Shown here one piece after another: positions 23,175-32,408 of a stretch of DNA of 64,000 bases. The notes below the pieces were generated by a model. That model was not told the DNA's origin, did not search any database, and saw only the letters and a program-made list of their open reading frames with translations. The stretch is from positions 549,011 through 613,010 of the forward strand of contig NZ_OBMQ01000001.1 in NCBI RefSeq assembly GCF_900217795.1, read 5' to 3'. The position numbers and the translations under genes are program-made. Each line of letters opens with the position of its first letter. Position 1 is the first letter of the stretch. The stretch comes from Ureibacillus xyleni (GTDB lineage Bacteria > Bacillota > Bacilli > Bacillales_A > Planococcaceae).

Positions 23175-24314
23175 ATGGATCAAAATAAATTTAATGAACG
23201 TATACAAGATTTAGTAGAAGAGGCTGAACAAAAGCCCCGCCGTCGTGAGAAAAAAGAAAAACCCCAACTTAAGGAATCGATTTATTCGTTGCGATTAGAC
23301 CAACTGCAAGAATGGCTGAAAGAAAATGGTGAAAAAGCCTTTAGAGCAGGCCAAATTTATGAATGGTTATACGAAAAACGAGTAAAAACTTTTGAAGAAA
23401 TGTCAAACTTGTCAAAAGCTCTTCGCGAGAAATTAGAAGAGAATTTTGCATTAACAACACTTTCCACAATTATTAAGCAGGAATCAAAAGATGGCACAAT
23501 CAAATTTCTGTTCCAATTACAAGATGGATATTCAATTGAAACAGTTTTAATGCGTCATGATTACGGAAATTCTGTTTGTGTGACAACTCAAGTTGGGTGT
23601 CGAATTGGTTGTACGTTTTGTGCATCTACTTTAGGTGGACTAAAACGACACTTATTAGCTGGAGAAATTGTAGAACAAGTAGTAAAAGTTCAACAAGCTT
23701 TAGATGAAGTGAATGAACGTGTTTCGCATATTGTAATTATGGGAATTGGCGAACCATTTGACAACTACGATGCGATGATGAATTTCCTAAAAGTCATTAA
23801 TGATGATAAAGGCTTAAACATTGGGGCACGTCATATTACAGTATCAACTTCAGGTATTGTCCCGAAAATATACCAATTTGCTGATGAGCAGTTACAAATC
23901 AATTTTGCATTATCATTACATGCACCGAACCAAGAATTGCGTCAAAAATTAATGCCGATTGCTCGTGCATATAAATTAGAGGATCTTATGGAAGCTATTC
24001 GTTACTATACGAACAAAACAGGTAGACGAGTAAGTTTTGAGTATGGTTTATTTGGTGGAGAAAATGATTCTGTTGAACATGCAGAAGAATTGTCAAAATT
24101 AATTAAAGGAATTAAATGTCATGTCAACTTAATTCCTGTAAACTATGTACCTGAGAGAGATTACGTAAGAACACCAAGAAATCAAATTTTTGCCTTTGAA
24201 AAAACCTTAAAGAAAAATGGTATTAATGTAACAATTCGTCGTGAACACGGCTCGGATATAGATGCTGCTTGCGGACAATTAAGAGCGAAAGAGAGAGCGC
24301 AAGAGACGAGGTGA
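23175..24314 (+). CDS. rlmN: 23S rRNA A2503 / tRNA A37 C2-methyltransferase (radical SAM)
   Basis: A dual-specificity enzyme that methylates C2 of adenine in 23S rRNA and some tRNAs. 379 residues, with the radical-SAM CxxxCxxC cluster in [10 protein letters not shown] (residue ~137-146), [10 protein letters not shown] (SAM binding), and the C-terminal Cys in DAACGQLRA that resolves the intermediate. The charged N-terminus ([17 protein letters not shown]) is about 16 residues longer than in B. subtilis. The start ATG lies about 12 bases from AAGGAGA, slightly long. Its stop overlaps the ribosome site of prpC. Confidence 0.96.
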   Translation: MDQNKFNERIQDLVEEAEQKPRRREKKEKPQLKESIYSLRLDQLQEWLKENGEKAFRAGQIYEWLYEKRVKTFEEMSNLSKALREKLEENFALTTLSTIIKQESKDGTIKFLFQLQDGYSIETVLMRHDYGNSVCVTTQVGCRIGCTFCASTLGGLKRHLLAGEIVEQVVKVQQALDEVNERVSHIVIMGIGEPFDNYDAMMNFLKVINDDKGLNIGARHITVSTSGIVPKIYQFADEQLQINFALSLHAPNQELRQKLMPIARAYKLEDLMEAIRYYTNKTGRRVSFEYGLFGGENDSVEHAEELSKLIKGIKCHVNLIPVNYVPERDYVRTPRNQIFAFEKTLKKNGINVTIRREHGSDIDAACGQLRAKERAQETR

Positions 24315-24319
24315 TTACT

Positions 24320-25069
24320 GTGAAGTATACAGTCGAAAGTGATATAGGGCGCAAACGAAAAGTAAATGAAGATCGGGCTGCTTTTTTTGAGCGCCCCGAT
24401 CATTTTAAGCTAGCCATCTTAGCTGATGGAATGGGTGGTCATAATGCAGGGGACGTTGCAAGTGAAATGGCCATCAAAGAAATGGAAAAAAGTTTTTTGC
24501 AAATGAAACCGGAAGACTTGGAATCTCCAGAGGCAAAAAAGAGATGGTTATTTGATGTTATCTCCGAGCTTAATCATAAGATTTACAATCATTCCTTATC
24601 ACATGAAAGCTGTAAAGGAATGGGATCTACTTTAATTGCTGTTTTAATTGATGGTCATCATTGTTTTATTGCTCACATTGGAGATAGTAGAGTTTATTAT
24701 TTTACTCAAGAAGCTGTTTCCCTTGTAACGAGAGACCATTCATTCGTCAATATATTAGTTGACTATGGAGAAATAAGTGAAGAAGAAGCAGAAAATCATC
24801 CACAAAAGAACTTTATTGTAAAATCACTTGGGACAGAAAGCACAATTGAACCAGATTTTTATGAGCTTGTGCTAGAAAACCCATCTTATCTTTTAATTTG
24901 TTCTGACGGACTTAGTAATAAACTAACGACAGATGAAATGTCGGCTATATTAACATTGCCAATGTCAATAAATGAAAAAGGAAAAAAACTCGTCCAGCTG
25001 GCGAATGAATCAGGTGGGGAAGATAACATTTCCGTCATTTTATTATCCCTTGATGATGAGGAGGTGTAA
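24320..25069 (+). CDS. prpC: PP2C-type serine/threonine phosphatase
   Basis: Dephosphorylates targets of the PASTA kinase encoded next door (Stp/PrpC family). I choose GTG 24320 (MKYTVESDIGRKRKVNEDR), six bases after GAGGTG; an upstream GTG at 24311 is inside that ribosome site and an ATG at 24269 lies inside rlmN. This gives 249 residues. Metal-binding motifs are present: NEDRAAF with the first Asp, LADGMGGHNAGDVAS, HIGDSRVYY, LICSDGLSN and GGEDNISV. Two bases separate it from prkC, so kinase and phosphatase are co-expressed. Confidence 0.96.
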   Translation: MKYTVESDIGRKRKVNEDRAAFFERPDHFKLAILADGMGGHNAGDVASEMAIKEMEKSFLQMKPEDLESPEAKKRWLFDVISELNHKIYNHSLSHESCKGMGSTLIAVLIDGHHCFIAHIGDSRVYYFTQEAVSLVTRDHSFVNILVDYGEISEEEAENHPQKNFIVKSLGTESTIEPDFYELVLENPSYLLICSDGLSNKLTTDEMSAILTLPMSINEKGKKLVQLANESGGEDNISVILLSLDDEEV

Positions 25070-25071
25070 CG

Positions 25072-27039
25072 ATGTTGATTGGTAAACGAATAAATGATCG
25101 GTATAAAATTTTACAGCTAATCGGTGGAGGAGGAATGTCCAACGTCTATTTAGCCCACGATATCATTTTGAATCGGGAAGTTGCTGTAAAAATTTTACGC
25201 TATGATGCGTCCAATGAGGAAGAATTTCACCGCCGTTTCCAAAGGGAAGCTCTATCCGCAACAAGTCTCCTTCATCCAAACATAGTAAGTATCTATGATG
25301 TTGGGGAAGATGGGGATATGCATTACATTGTTATGGAATATGTAAAAGGCAAAACGTTAAAGCAATACATAAATGAGTTTTCGCCTTTGTCTCCTTCCCG
25401 TAGTGTGCAAATTATGAAACAGTTAACGTCTGCTATTGCCCATGCCCATGAAAATCAAATCATCCATCGAGACATTAAACCACAAAACATTTTGATGGAT
25501 GATGAGGGGAATATTAAAGTAACGGATTTTGGGATTGCGACTTCATTAAGTGCCACTAGTTATACAAAGACGAATTCTGTAATCGGAACAGTTCATTATT
25601 TATCTCCCGAGCAAGCAAGGGGAGGTTCGGCCACAAAAAAATCAGATATTTATGCGCTAGGTATAGTTCTATATGAATTACTTACAGGAGAATTACCTTT
25701 TTCCGGCGAGTCTGCGGTATCTATTGCATTAAAACACTTGCAATCAGAAACGCCTTCCCTAAGAGCATTTGATGCATCGATACCTCAAAGTTTAGAAAAT
25801 GTCGTATTAAAGGCGACCGCTAAAAACCCGGATCATCGTTACAATTCTGTTGAAGAAATGGCTGAGGATTTACAAACTGTTTTATCACCAAGTCGACTAA
25901 ATGAGGTGAAATTCACTCCACCCATTGATGATGATGAAACAAAGGCAATTCCAATAATTAAAGATCGTATGCAAATTACTGAAGTTGCCACTACAAAAGT
26001 AATGTCCCAGGAAAAAAATGAAAAACAACCTGTGGATGAAAAAGTTAAAACGAAGACTAAGCAAAAAAAGAAAAAAAATAAAGGTAAAGCATTCAGTATT
26101 ATTTTAGCTTTTATAGCAATAATTGCTCTTTCCGCCTTTTTATTAATAAATTTATTAACACCATCCAAATCTGAAATTCCGGATGTTTCGAATATGGATG
26201 TTGAAGAAGCATCAAAGCAACTAGAAGAAGCAGGATTTGTTGTGGGAGATATACGCGAGAAAAACAATGAAGAAATTGAAGAGGGACTTATCATTGAGAC
26301 GAATCCTAAAGCTGGTTTAACTCGTGTAAAAGGGACAGAAATTGATTTAATTCAAAGTATTGGTAATGAAAAGATAGAGATGAGTAACTATGTAGGTCAA
26401 TCAATTAATCAAGTAACTTCAATACTTGAGAATGCAGAGTTTGCCGACTATGAGATAACAGAAATTTATTCTCCTGAAGCATCTGGAACGATTCTTGAAC
26501 AAGAACCTAAAGCAGGTGAAGAAATTGCACCAAAGGAAACGGTCGTTAAACTTACAATCAGTAAAGGAAAGAATTTTGTTACTGTCTCAAATCTAATTGG
26601 ATATAACGAAGCAGCCTTAAAAGAATTTGAACGCACGTCAGGGTTAAAAGTAAAAGTGAAAAGTACAATTAATCATGATACTGCTCAAGCGGGAACGGTT
26701 ATTTCACAAAATCCAGCACCAAATTCTAAAATTGAAGCAGGTGGAACGATAGAAGTAGATATTTCGAAAGGTCCCGCAGCGAAACATGTGAAAGTTTATT
26801 ATAAAGACATCGTAATCCCGTATAACCCAATTAATTTAGGTGAAGAACAAAAAATTCGAATATTTATTCAAGATAAAAACAAAACAATGGCAGAACCATA
26901 CGACGAATTCACGATAACTGCAGATCATCCTTATCGTATTTCATTAGAGATTGAAGAAGGATCCAAGGCAGTTTATCGAATCGAAAGAGATTCCAATAAT
27001 ATTGTGGAAGAAACAATTCCATACGAGAATGCAAATTAG
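25072..27039 (+). CDS. prkC: PASTA-domain serine/threonine kinase
   Basis: A membrane kinase that senses muropeptides or lipid II and, in spore formers, can trigger germination. The 655 residues comprise a cytoplasmic Hanks-type kinase (1-~270) with glycine loop IGGGGMSNVY, Lys40, HRDIKPQN (Asp134) and DFG (152-154); a lysine-rich juxtamembrane stretch (QKKKKNKGK) and one TM helix (~341-363); then three extracellular PASTA repeats (~368-430, 433-498, 501-568) and an ~85-residue C-terminal domain. The activation loop is rich in Thr/Ser, as expected for autophosphorylation. A GAGGAGGTG ribosome site overlaps the end of prpC. Confidence 0.97.
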   Translation: MLIGKRINDRYKILQLIGGGGMSNVYLAHDIILNREVAVKILRYDASNEEEFHRRFQREALSATSLLHPNIVSIYDVGEDGDMHYIVMEYVKGKTLKQYINEFSPLSPSRSVQIMKQLTSAIAHAHENQIIHRDIKPQNILMDDEGNIKVTDFGIATSLSATSYTKTNSVIGTVHYLSPEQARGGSATKKSDIYALGIVLYELLTGELPFSGESAVSIALKHLQSETPSLRAFDASIPQSLENVVLKATAKNPDHRYNSVEEMAEDLQTVLSPSRLNEVKFTPPIDDDETKAIPIIKDRMQITEVATTKVMSQEKNEKQPVDEKVKTKTKQKKKKNKGKAFSIILAFIAIIALSAFLLINLLTPSKSEIPDVSNMDVEEASKQLEEAGFVVGDIREKNNEEIEEGLIIETNPKAGLTRVKGTEIDLIQSIGNEKIEMSNYVGQSINQVTSILENAEFADYEITEIYSPEASGTILEQEPKAGEEIAPKETVVKLTISKGKNFVTVSNLIGYNEAALKEFERTSGLKVKVKSTINHDTAQAGTVISQNPAPNSKIEAGGTIEVDISKGPAAKHVKVYYKDIVIPYNPINLGEEQKIRIFIQDKNKTMAEPYDEFTITADHPYRISLEIEEGSKAVYRIERDSNNIVEETIPYENAN

Positions 27040-27049
27040 GGGTGAAAGG

Positions 27050-27931
27050 ATGGCGCAAGGCCAAATTCGTAAAGCTTTAAGTGGGTATTATTATGTTGAA
27101 CAAAATGGAGAATTAATACAATGTCGCGGACGAGGGGTTTTTCGCAATCGCGGAGAATCTCCTCTTGTAGGTGACATTGTCGATTTCACTAAAGATAGTG
27201 AATCGGATGGAGTAATTATGAAAATTCATCCGAGAAAAAATGAATTAATTCGACCACCTATTTCGAATGTTGATCAAGCTTTACTTGTTTTTTCTGTTAA
27301 GGAACCTGATTTTAACACCATTTTATTAGATCGATTTTTAGTGGTATTAGAATCATTCCAAGTAAATCCAATTATTGTGTTAACGAAGATGGATTTAGTT
27401 AATGAAAAAGATAAAGAAGAACTTCAAAATTATATCCAACAATACAAGGCAATAGGGTATGAAATCATCGAAACTTATAAAAACGACCCAACTTTATTAC
27501 AAAGATTGCAACCCATTTTAGAAGGGAAAACATCCGTATTAGCCGGACAATCAGGTGTAGGGAAATCCACACTATTAAATACACTTTTACCAAACTTAAA
27601 TTTACAAACTGGAGTCATCTCTCAAAGTCTTGGACGTGGGAAGCATACAACACGTCACGTTGAACTAATTGATGTTAGCAATGGCTTGTTGGCAGATACA
27701 CCTGGATTTAGTTCTTTTGATTTTGATACAATCGAAAAAGAAGAATTAACATCATGTTTCCCTGAATTCGCTAATTTAAGTGAAGGTTGCAAATTTCGGG
27801 GATGTTTACACATAAAAGAACCAAAATGTGCAATAAAAAATGCCCTGGAAACGGGTGAAATTCAGCCACATCGTTACGAACATTATCAACAATTTTTACA
27901 AGAAATATTGGATCGAAAGCCGAGGTACTAA
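27050..27931 (+). CDS. rsgA: Ribosome small-subunit-dependent GTPase A
   Basis: A circularly permuted GTPase that checks late 30S assembly. The ATG at 27050 (MAQGQIRKALSGYYYVEQ) follows GGGGTGAAAGG; an in-frame ATG at 26951 lies inside prkC with no ribosome site. 293 residues: N-terminal OB fold (~1-70), permuted G domain with G4 LTKMDLV before G1 GQSGVGKST and G3 DTPGF, and a C-terminal zinc site (C-K-F-R-G-C-L-H-I-K-E-P-K-C). Sits 10 bases after prkC. Confidence 0.97.
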   Translation: MAQGQIRKALSGYYYVEQNGELIQCRGRGVFRNRGESPLVGDIVDFTKDSESDGVIMKIHPRKNELIRPPISNVDQALLVFSVKEPDFNTILLDRFLVVLESFQVNPIIVLTKMDLVNEKDKEELQNYIQQYKAIGYEIIETYKNDPTLLQRLQPILEGKTSVLAGQSGVGKSTLLNTLLPNLNLQTGVISQSLGRGKHTTRHVELIDVSNGLLADTPGFSSFDFDTIEKEELTSCFPEFANLSEGCKFRGCLHIKEPKCAIKNALETGEIQPHRYEHYQQFLQEILDRKPRY

Positions 27932-27933
27932 CA

Positions 27934-28599
27934 ATGATTAAAATTGCACCATCTATTTTAGCAGCAAATTTTGCAAAACTAGGACAAGAAGTTAAAGAAG
28001 TGGAAGAAGCTGGGGCAGAGCTAATTCATATCGATGTAATGGATGGTCATTTTGTTCCAAATATTACAATGGGGCCAATTGTCGTAGAAGCATTGCGTCC
28101 CATTACAAAATTACCCCTTGATGTTCACTTAATGATTGAAAATCCTGATAGCTATATCGAACAATTTGCCAAAGCTGGGGCAGACTATATTTCTGTTCAT
28201 GTTGAAGCATGTAGACATTTACACCGTACAATTCAATTAATCCGTTCATATAATATAAAGCCTGGTGTTGTATTAAATCCACATACGCCGATTGAATCCA
28301 TTCAGCATATTTTAGAAGATGTCGATTTTGTACTATTCATGACAGTGAATCCCGGTTTTGGGGGACAAAAATTTATCTCTTCTGTTGTGCCAAAAATTGA
28401 AGCATTATCGAAAATGATTAAAGAGCGCGGTTTAAATATTGAAATTGAAATTGATGGTGGCATCACGGCAGAAACGATTGTGCCATGTGCAAAAGCAGGA
28501 GCGAATATTTTTGTTGCAGGGTCTGCTATTTATAATCAAGAGGATCGTGCAGGGGCGTTACAACAAATAAAAGCTGCAGGCGAGGCTGCATTAGTGTAA
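27934..28599 (+). CDS. rpe: Ribulose-phosphate 3-epimerase
   Basis: Interconverts ribulose-5-phosphate and xylulose-5-phosphate in the pentose-phosphate pathway. A 221-residue TIM barrel with HIDVMDGHFVPN (metal His and catalytic Asp), MTVNPGFGGQKFI and IEIDGGIT (second catalytic Asp) and a phosphate-binding VAGSAIY. Two bases after rsgA; its stop shares one base with the thiN start (TAATG). Confidence 0.98.
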   Translation: MIKIAPSILAANFAKLGQEVKEVEEAGAELIHIDVMDGHFVPNITMGPIVVEALRPITKLPLDVHLMIENPDSYIEQFAKAGADYISVHVEACRHLHRTIQLIRSYNIKPGVVLNPHTPIESIQHILEDVDFVLFMTVNPGFGGQKFISSVVPKIEALSKMIKERGLNIEIEIDGGITAETIVPCAKAGANIFVAGSAIYNQEDRAGALQQIKAAGEAALV

Positions 28600-29252
28600 T
28601 GTCAATCGTAGTCATTTGCTCGGGAGGCCCTTACGATGAAATCTACCCATTGGAACGTTTTAAAAACATACAGGATATTGTTTTTATTGGTGCTGATTAC
28701 GGGTCTATTTATTTGTTAGATGCAGGAATAACCCCTAAAGAGGTCCTTGGGGATTTTGATTCCTTATCTGAAGAAGATTGGGACCGCGTTTCAAAAGTTG
28801 TTAAACATATCGATAAGGTAAAGGCCGAAAAAGACGAAACGGATACGGATTTAGCTTTATTAAGGGCACTTTCATATCATCCTGCAGAAATATATTTAAC
28901 AGGGGTAACTGGAGGTCGCCTAGATCACTTTGAGGCAGCAATACGCTCAATTTATCGAGTTCAACAGGCAAATCCTCATATCGAAATAAAAATTATCAAC
29001 TCTCATAATGAAATTCGCATACTATTGCCTGGCAAACATACTATATTACGAGATGAAAAGTTTCGATATATTTCATTTTTTGCTTTTGAAGAAATGGTAG
29101 AAAATGTAACATTGCGTGGGGTAAAATATGAGACTACAAATGAAACAATTGAAATTGGTACTTCTAGATTTACTAGTAATGAATTGATTCTCGAGCAGGG
29201 GTATATCTCTTTTTCATCAGGCATATGTTTAATGATAAGAAGCAGTGACTAA
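28599..29252 (+). CDS. thiN: Thiamine pyrophosphokinase
   Basis: Converts thiamine to thiamine diphosphate with ATP. The 217-residue protein has the family signatures GADYGSIYLLDAGITPKEVLGDFDSL, KDETDTDLALLRAL and TGVTGGRLDHFEA, and a C-terminal beta domain. Coupled to rpe through TAATG. A possible sigma-E promoter for spoVM lies inside its last codons. Confidence 0.96.
   Translation: MSIVVICSGGPYDEIYPLERFKNIQDIVFIGADYGSIYLLDAGITPKEVLGDFDSLSEEDWDRVSKVVKHIDKVKAEKDETDTDLALLRALSYHPAEIYLTGVTGGRLDHFEAAIRSIYRVQQANPHIEIKIINSHNEIRILLPGKHTILRDEKFRYISFFAFEEMVENVTLRGVKYETTNETIEIGTSRFTSNELILEQGYISFSSGICLMIRSSD
29201..29229 (+). promoter_or_regulatory. Possible sigma-E promoter for spoVM
   Basis: GTATATC (29201-29207), a 14-base spacer and CATATGTT (29222-29229) resemble the sigma-E consensus (KMATATT, N14-15, CATACAMT) with several mismatches. 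It lies within the 3' end of thiN, 40 bases before the spoVM start. In B. subtilis spoVM is made in the mother cell under sigma-E. Confidence 0.35.
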
Positions 29253-29268
29253 AAAGGAGGGCCCGATT

Positions 29269-29373
29269 TTGAGAGTTTATACATTTCAATTACCAAAGTT
29301 TGTTAGTAGCCTTACTCGTAGTTGCATCAATTTATTTACCGGCGGCGGAAAGAAGAAAAAACGTAAGGAATAA
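29269..29373 (+). CDS. spoVM: Stage V sporulation protein M (SpoVM), tailed form
   Basis: A 34-codon gene with a strong AAAAAGGAGGG ribosome site eight bases before a TTG start. The peptide begins MRVYTFQLPKFVSSLTRS and lines up with SpoVM of B. subtilis (MKFYTIKLPKF), an amphipathic helix that marks the convex forespore membrane and recruits SpoIVA for the spore coat. Pro9, needed for curvature sensing in B. subtilis, is kept. Position after thiN and before rpmB is exactly conserved. Unlike the 26-residue classical form it ends in GGGKKKKRKE, a basic tail. It indicates that the organism forms endospores. Confidence 0.88.
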   Translation: MRVYTFQLPKFVSSLTRSCINLFTGGGKKKKRKE

Positions 29374-29444
29374 TAATATTTTTTATTCGTTTATTTATTA
29401 CGCCGGTAGTAATAATTGGATGCATAGGTTAAACCTTTCAGCTG

Positions 29445-29485
29445 AAGAAGGAGGCGTCTCATATAATTTGAGGCGCCTCCTTCTT
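29445..29485 (+). terminator. Long hairpin after spoVM
   Basis: AAGAAGGAGGCGTCTC (29445-29460) pairs with 29470-29485 (GAGGCGCCTCCTTCTT) with one T-G pair and a 9-base loop: a 16-base stem. No clear T-run follows (ATGTTAC). It probably ends the long priA-to-spoVM transcript. Confidence 0.7.
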
Positions 29486-29605
29486 ATGTTACAAGCTAAA
29501 TGAATGTAAGACTTAATCATTCTAAAATGTTAATGTTTGTGGATTGTGCTTATATTTATTTCATTCTTGTGCAATCCCATCAATTATCATAAATAGTAGC
29601 CAAAA

Positions 29606-29649
29606 GAAAAAACATCGACTTTTACAAAAAGTAAAAATCGATGTTTTTT
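29606..29649 (-). terminator. Terminator of rpmB
   Basis: CATCGACTTTTAC (29613-29625) and GTAAAAATCGATG (29631-29643) form a long stem with one mismatch, flanked by A-runs and T-runs on both sides, so it works for rpmB on the minus strand and possibly also backs up the + strand hairpin. Confidence 0.85.
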
Positions 29650-29666
29650 AATAAGGTTGATTCGTA

Positions 29667-29855
29667 TTAAACGCGTTCAACTTTACCAGATTTTAAAGCA
29701 CGAGCAGATACCCATACACGTTTTGGTTTACCGTTAACTAAGATACGAACTTTTTGTAAGTTAGCACCCCAAGTACGTTTGTTAGCGTTCATAGCGTGTG
29801 AACGGCTATTGCCTGAACGAGCTTTACGACCAGTTACTGCACATTGTTTAGGCAT
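29667..29855 (-). CDS. rpmB: 50S ribosomal protein L28
   Basis: A 62-residue L28: [20 protein letters not shown] at the start, then the [13 protein letters not shown] core and a [13 protein letters not shown] end. Only Cys5 is present, so this is the non-zinc (C-minus) variant. Ribosome site GGAGGG is seven bases before the ATG. It is the only minus-strand gene in its neighbourhood, as in B. subtilis, and has its own promoter and terminator. Confidence 0.97.
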   Translation of the reverse strand: MPKQCAVTGRKARSGNSRSHAMNANKRTWGANLQKVRILVNGKPKRVWVSARALKSGKVERV

Positions 29856-30244
29856 GTATATTCCCTCCTTACAGATGAATCTGAAAGCTTGTTTTTCAGT
29901 TCGTTATTTCACATACTTTAATAATTTAACATAGCTCGGGTTTCTATGCAACAATTTTTGCACAACCTTTCAAGAAAAAATACTTTACACATTAGAAAAA
30001 TACAACTCATTATATATCTTTAAAACGAAGCCAACAAAATAGTCATTTCTTGCATAATGGGGTCAATCGAATGCACAATAAGTAGACGAATACCAACGTT
30101 TTCTTTTATAATCAATTTTTGTGTAGTACAATATAGAGTAGTTTAGTTTATAAGTTTGTCGTTTAAATCGAGATAAATGCACGTTACAGTAGCGGATAAC
30201 TACAGTACTTTTTATCCCAAATTAGCCAAGGAGGCAGAAAATTT
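29856..30244. other. Divergent intergenic region between rpmB and yloU
   Basis: 389 bases without a gene. On the minus strand: the rpmB leader with a small hairpin (29881-29899) and its promoter (29923-29951). On the plus strand a TATAAT (30107-30112) with a weak TAGACG 18 bases upstream is the best candidate for the yloU-fakA promoter, leaving a 130-base leader with nothing recognisable in it. Confidence 0.5.
29923..29951 (-). promoter_or_regulatory. Sigma-A promoter of rpmB
   Basis: On the minus strand: TTGCAT (29951-29946), 17-base spacer ending in TGT, TAAATT (29928-29923). The TG one base before the -10 makes it an extended -10 promoter. It leaves a leader of roughly 60 bases before the L28 start. 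Confidence 0.7.
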
Positions 30245-30607
30245 ATGTCACTAGAAATCAAAAATGATTTTGGCCAAATTGATATTTCAAATGATGTAAT
30301 TGCTCAAATTGCTGGTGGAGCGGCAATCGAATGTTACGGAGTTGTCGGTATGGCATCTAAGCATCAAATTCGTGATGGATTAACAGACATTTTACGAAAA
30401 GAAAACTTCGCAAAGGGCGTAATTATTCGCCAAAATGGACAAGACCTTAATATCGATATGTATATCATTGTAAGCTATGGGACAAAAATTTCTGAAGTAG
30501 CTTACCAGGTCCAATCAAAAGTGAAATATACTATAAATAAAACATTAGGTATGAGCGTAAAATCAGTTAACATATTTGTTCAAGGCGTTCGTGTTATGAA
30601 TGTGTAA
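30245..30607 (+). CDS. yloU: Asp23/Gls24 family protein YloU
   Basis: A 120-residue Asp23/Gls24 (DUF322) envelope-stress-type protein. The family core is visible: ISNDVIAQIAGGAAIECYGVVGMASK and the C-terminal VNIFVQGVRV. The role is poorly defined. The partner gene fakA follows after 18 bases in nearly all Firmicutes, which suggests a link to fatty-acid kinase. ATG 30245 follows CAAGGAGG. Confidence 0.93.
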   Translation: MSLEIKNDFGQIDISNDVIAQIAGGAAIECYGVVGMASKHQIRDGLTDILRKENFAKGVIIRQNGQDLNIDMYIIVSYGTKISEVAYQVQSKVKYTINKTLGMSVKSVNIFVQGVRVMNV

Positions 30608-30625
30608 GAGGAGGATTTAGATCGG

Positions 30626-32281
30626 ATGAAGTCTCTAGACGGAATCAAATTTGCCGAAATGGTACAAATGGGAGCTCACCATTTATCACAAAATGCAAGT
30701 TATGTTGATTCACTAAATGTTTTCCCAGTGCCAGATGGAGATACGGGGACGAATATGAACCTATCTATGACATCAGGTGCAAAGGAAACGCAAAGTAATG
30801 CGGATCAACATATCGGAAAAACAGCGCAAAGTTTATCTAAAGGATTGTTAATGGGAGCTCGAGGAAATTCAGGCGTAATTTTGTCCCAACTTTTCCGTGG
30901 ATTTGGGAAGTTCATTGAAAAAGAACCAGTAATCGATGCGAATCAATTTGCTGGCGCATTCCAAGCCGGGGTTGATACAGCATATAAAGCAGTAATGAAA
31001 CCAGTTGAAGGTACAATACTAACAGTTGCACGTGAAGCGGCATCTAAAGCTGTGGAAGCTGCCCAAACGGAAGAAAACATTATTTCTGTTATGGAAGTTG
31101 TTGTAAAGGAAGCGAAAAATTCCTTGGACCGTACACCAGAATTACTTCCTGTATTAAAAGAAGTTGGGGTTGTCGATAGTGGTGGACAAGGGTTGCTGTT
31201 TATTTACGAAGGTTTCCTTGCATCATTAAAGGGTGAAGCACTTCCAGAGAAGAATACTGCATCATTAGATGATCTAATTAACGCTGAACATCACCGTGCC
31301 CAAGACTTTATGAGTACAGAAGATATCGAATTTGGATATTGTACTGAAATAATGGTTCGTCTTGAAGAAGGAAAGGAACCATTTGATGAAGCAAAATTTA
31401 GAGAAGAATTAAACGTCATGGGTGATTCGCTGCTAGTTGTTTCAGATGATGAAATTGCAAAAGTACATATACACTCCGAAACACCGGGTGCTGTACTTTC
31501 TGCAGGGCAAAAATATGGTAGCTTAATTAAAATTAAAGTTGACAATATGCGTGAACAACATTCGGCTATTGTAAACGATGAATCTAACCAATCACCTACA
31601 AAACCATCGATTAAGGTAGAAAAACATCCTTATGCCGTTGTTACGATTGCGATGGGTGAAGGGATTGCTAACTTATTACGTAGCATAGGTGCTTCTTATG
31701 TCATTGAAGGTGGACAAACGATGAACCCTTCTACAGAAGATATTGTGAAGGCTGTTAAAGCAATCAATGCTGAACGTGTTTTAATATTGCCAAATAATAA
31801 AAATATTGTTATGGCTGCAGAACAAGCGGTAGAATTATTAGATATTGAAGCTGCCGTTGTTCCAACAAAAACGATACCACAAGGGATGGCGGCAATTTTA
31901 GCCTTCAACCAAGAGGCGACTGTGACAGAAAATAAGTCGAATATGACAAGTGCCTTCTCCCATGTCAAAACAGGCCAAGTAACATATGCAGTTCGTGATA
32001 CATCAATTGATGGTGTAGAGATTCGAAAAGATGATTATATGGCACTGGCTGAAGGGAAAATTGTACTTTCTACTCCAAATAAAATGGATGCAGCACAAAA
32101 AGTAATCGCTGAGTTAGTTGATGAAGATTCTGAAATCATTACAATTCTATTTGGCGAAGATGCTTCAGAAAGCGAGGCACAAATATTGTCTCAGTTTATT
32201 GAAGAGAATTATCCAGATGCTGAAGTTGAGATTGTAGATGGTAAGCAATCACTTTATCCGTTTATCTTATCAATTGAATAA
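30626..32281 (+). CDS. fakA: Fatty acid kinase catalytic subunit FakA (YloV, DAK2 family)
   Basis: FakA phosphorylates fatty acids presented by a FakB carrier, feeding exogenous or recycled fatty acids to PlsX/PlsY. 551 residues: N-terminal DhaL-type ATP-binding domain with VFPVPDGDTGTNMNLS (residue ~31-46) and GARGNSGVILSQ, a middle domain (~220-320), and a C-terminal DegV-like domain. FakB is not in the window. Product acyl-phosphate enters the pathway encoded by plsX 5 kb downstream. Terminator follows. Confidence 0.94.
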   Translation: MKSLDGIKFAEMVQMGAHHLSQNASYVDSLNVFPVPDGDTGTNMNLSMTSGAKETQSNADQHIGKTAQSLSKGLLMGARGNSGVILSQLFRGFGKFIEKEPVIDANQFAGAFQAGVDTAYKAVMKPVEGTILTVAREAASKAVEAAQTEENIISVMEVVVKEAKNSLDRTPELLPVLKEVGVVDSGGQGLLFIYEGFLASLKGEALPEKNTASLDDLINAEHHRAQDFMSTEDIEFGYCTEIMVRLEEGKEPFDEAKFREELNVMGDSLLVVSDDEIAKVHIHSETPGAVLSAGQKYGSLIKIKVDNMREQHSAIVNDESNQSPTKPSIKVEKHPYAVVTIAMGEGIANLLRSIGASYVIEGGQTMNPSTEDIVKAVKAINAERVLILPNNKNIVMAAEQAVELLDIEAAVVPTKTIPQGMAAILAFNQEATVTENKSNMTSAFSHVKTGQVTYAVRDTSIDGVEIRKDDYMALAEGKIVLSTPNKMDAAQKVIAELVDEDSEIITILFGEDASESEAQILSQFIEENYPDAEVEIVDGKQSLYPFILSIE

Positions 32282-32287
32282 AACAGT

Positions 32288-32334
32288 AAGGCAGTACTTG
32301 TGAAGTGAATTCCTAGTACTGTCTTTATTTTTAT
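32288..32334 (+). terminator. Terminator of yloU-fakA
   Basis: AAGGCAGTACT (32288-32298) pairs with AGTACTGTCTT (32315-32325) with one G-T pair; a T-rich run (TATTTTT) follows. It starts five bases after the fakA stop. Confidence 0.82.
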
Positions 32335-32408
32335 CCAAAAAACTCCTTAACTTCTTTTTCGTAAAACTAACTTGCTTTCACTTTTATTTTCTGAATTCTA
32401 TTTATTTT

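Noticed and set aside
29300-29503. 67-residue + strand ORF overlapping spoVM in another frame
   Set aside because: It lacks a ribosome site and similarity, and its end is encoded by the long hairpin at 29445-29485. The frame carrying SpoVM explains the region.
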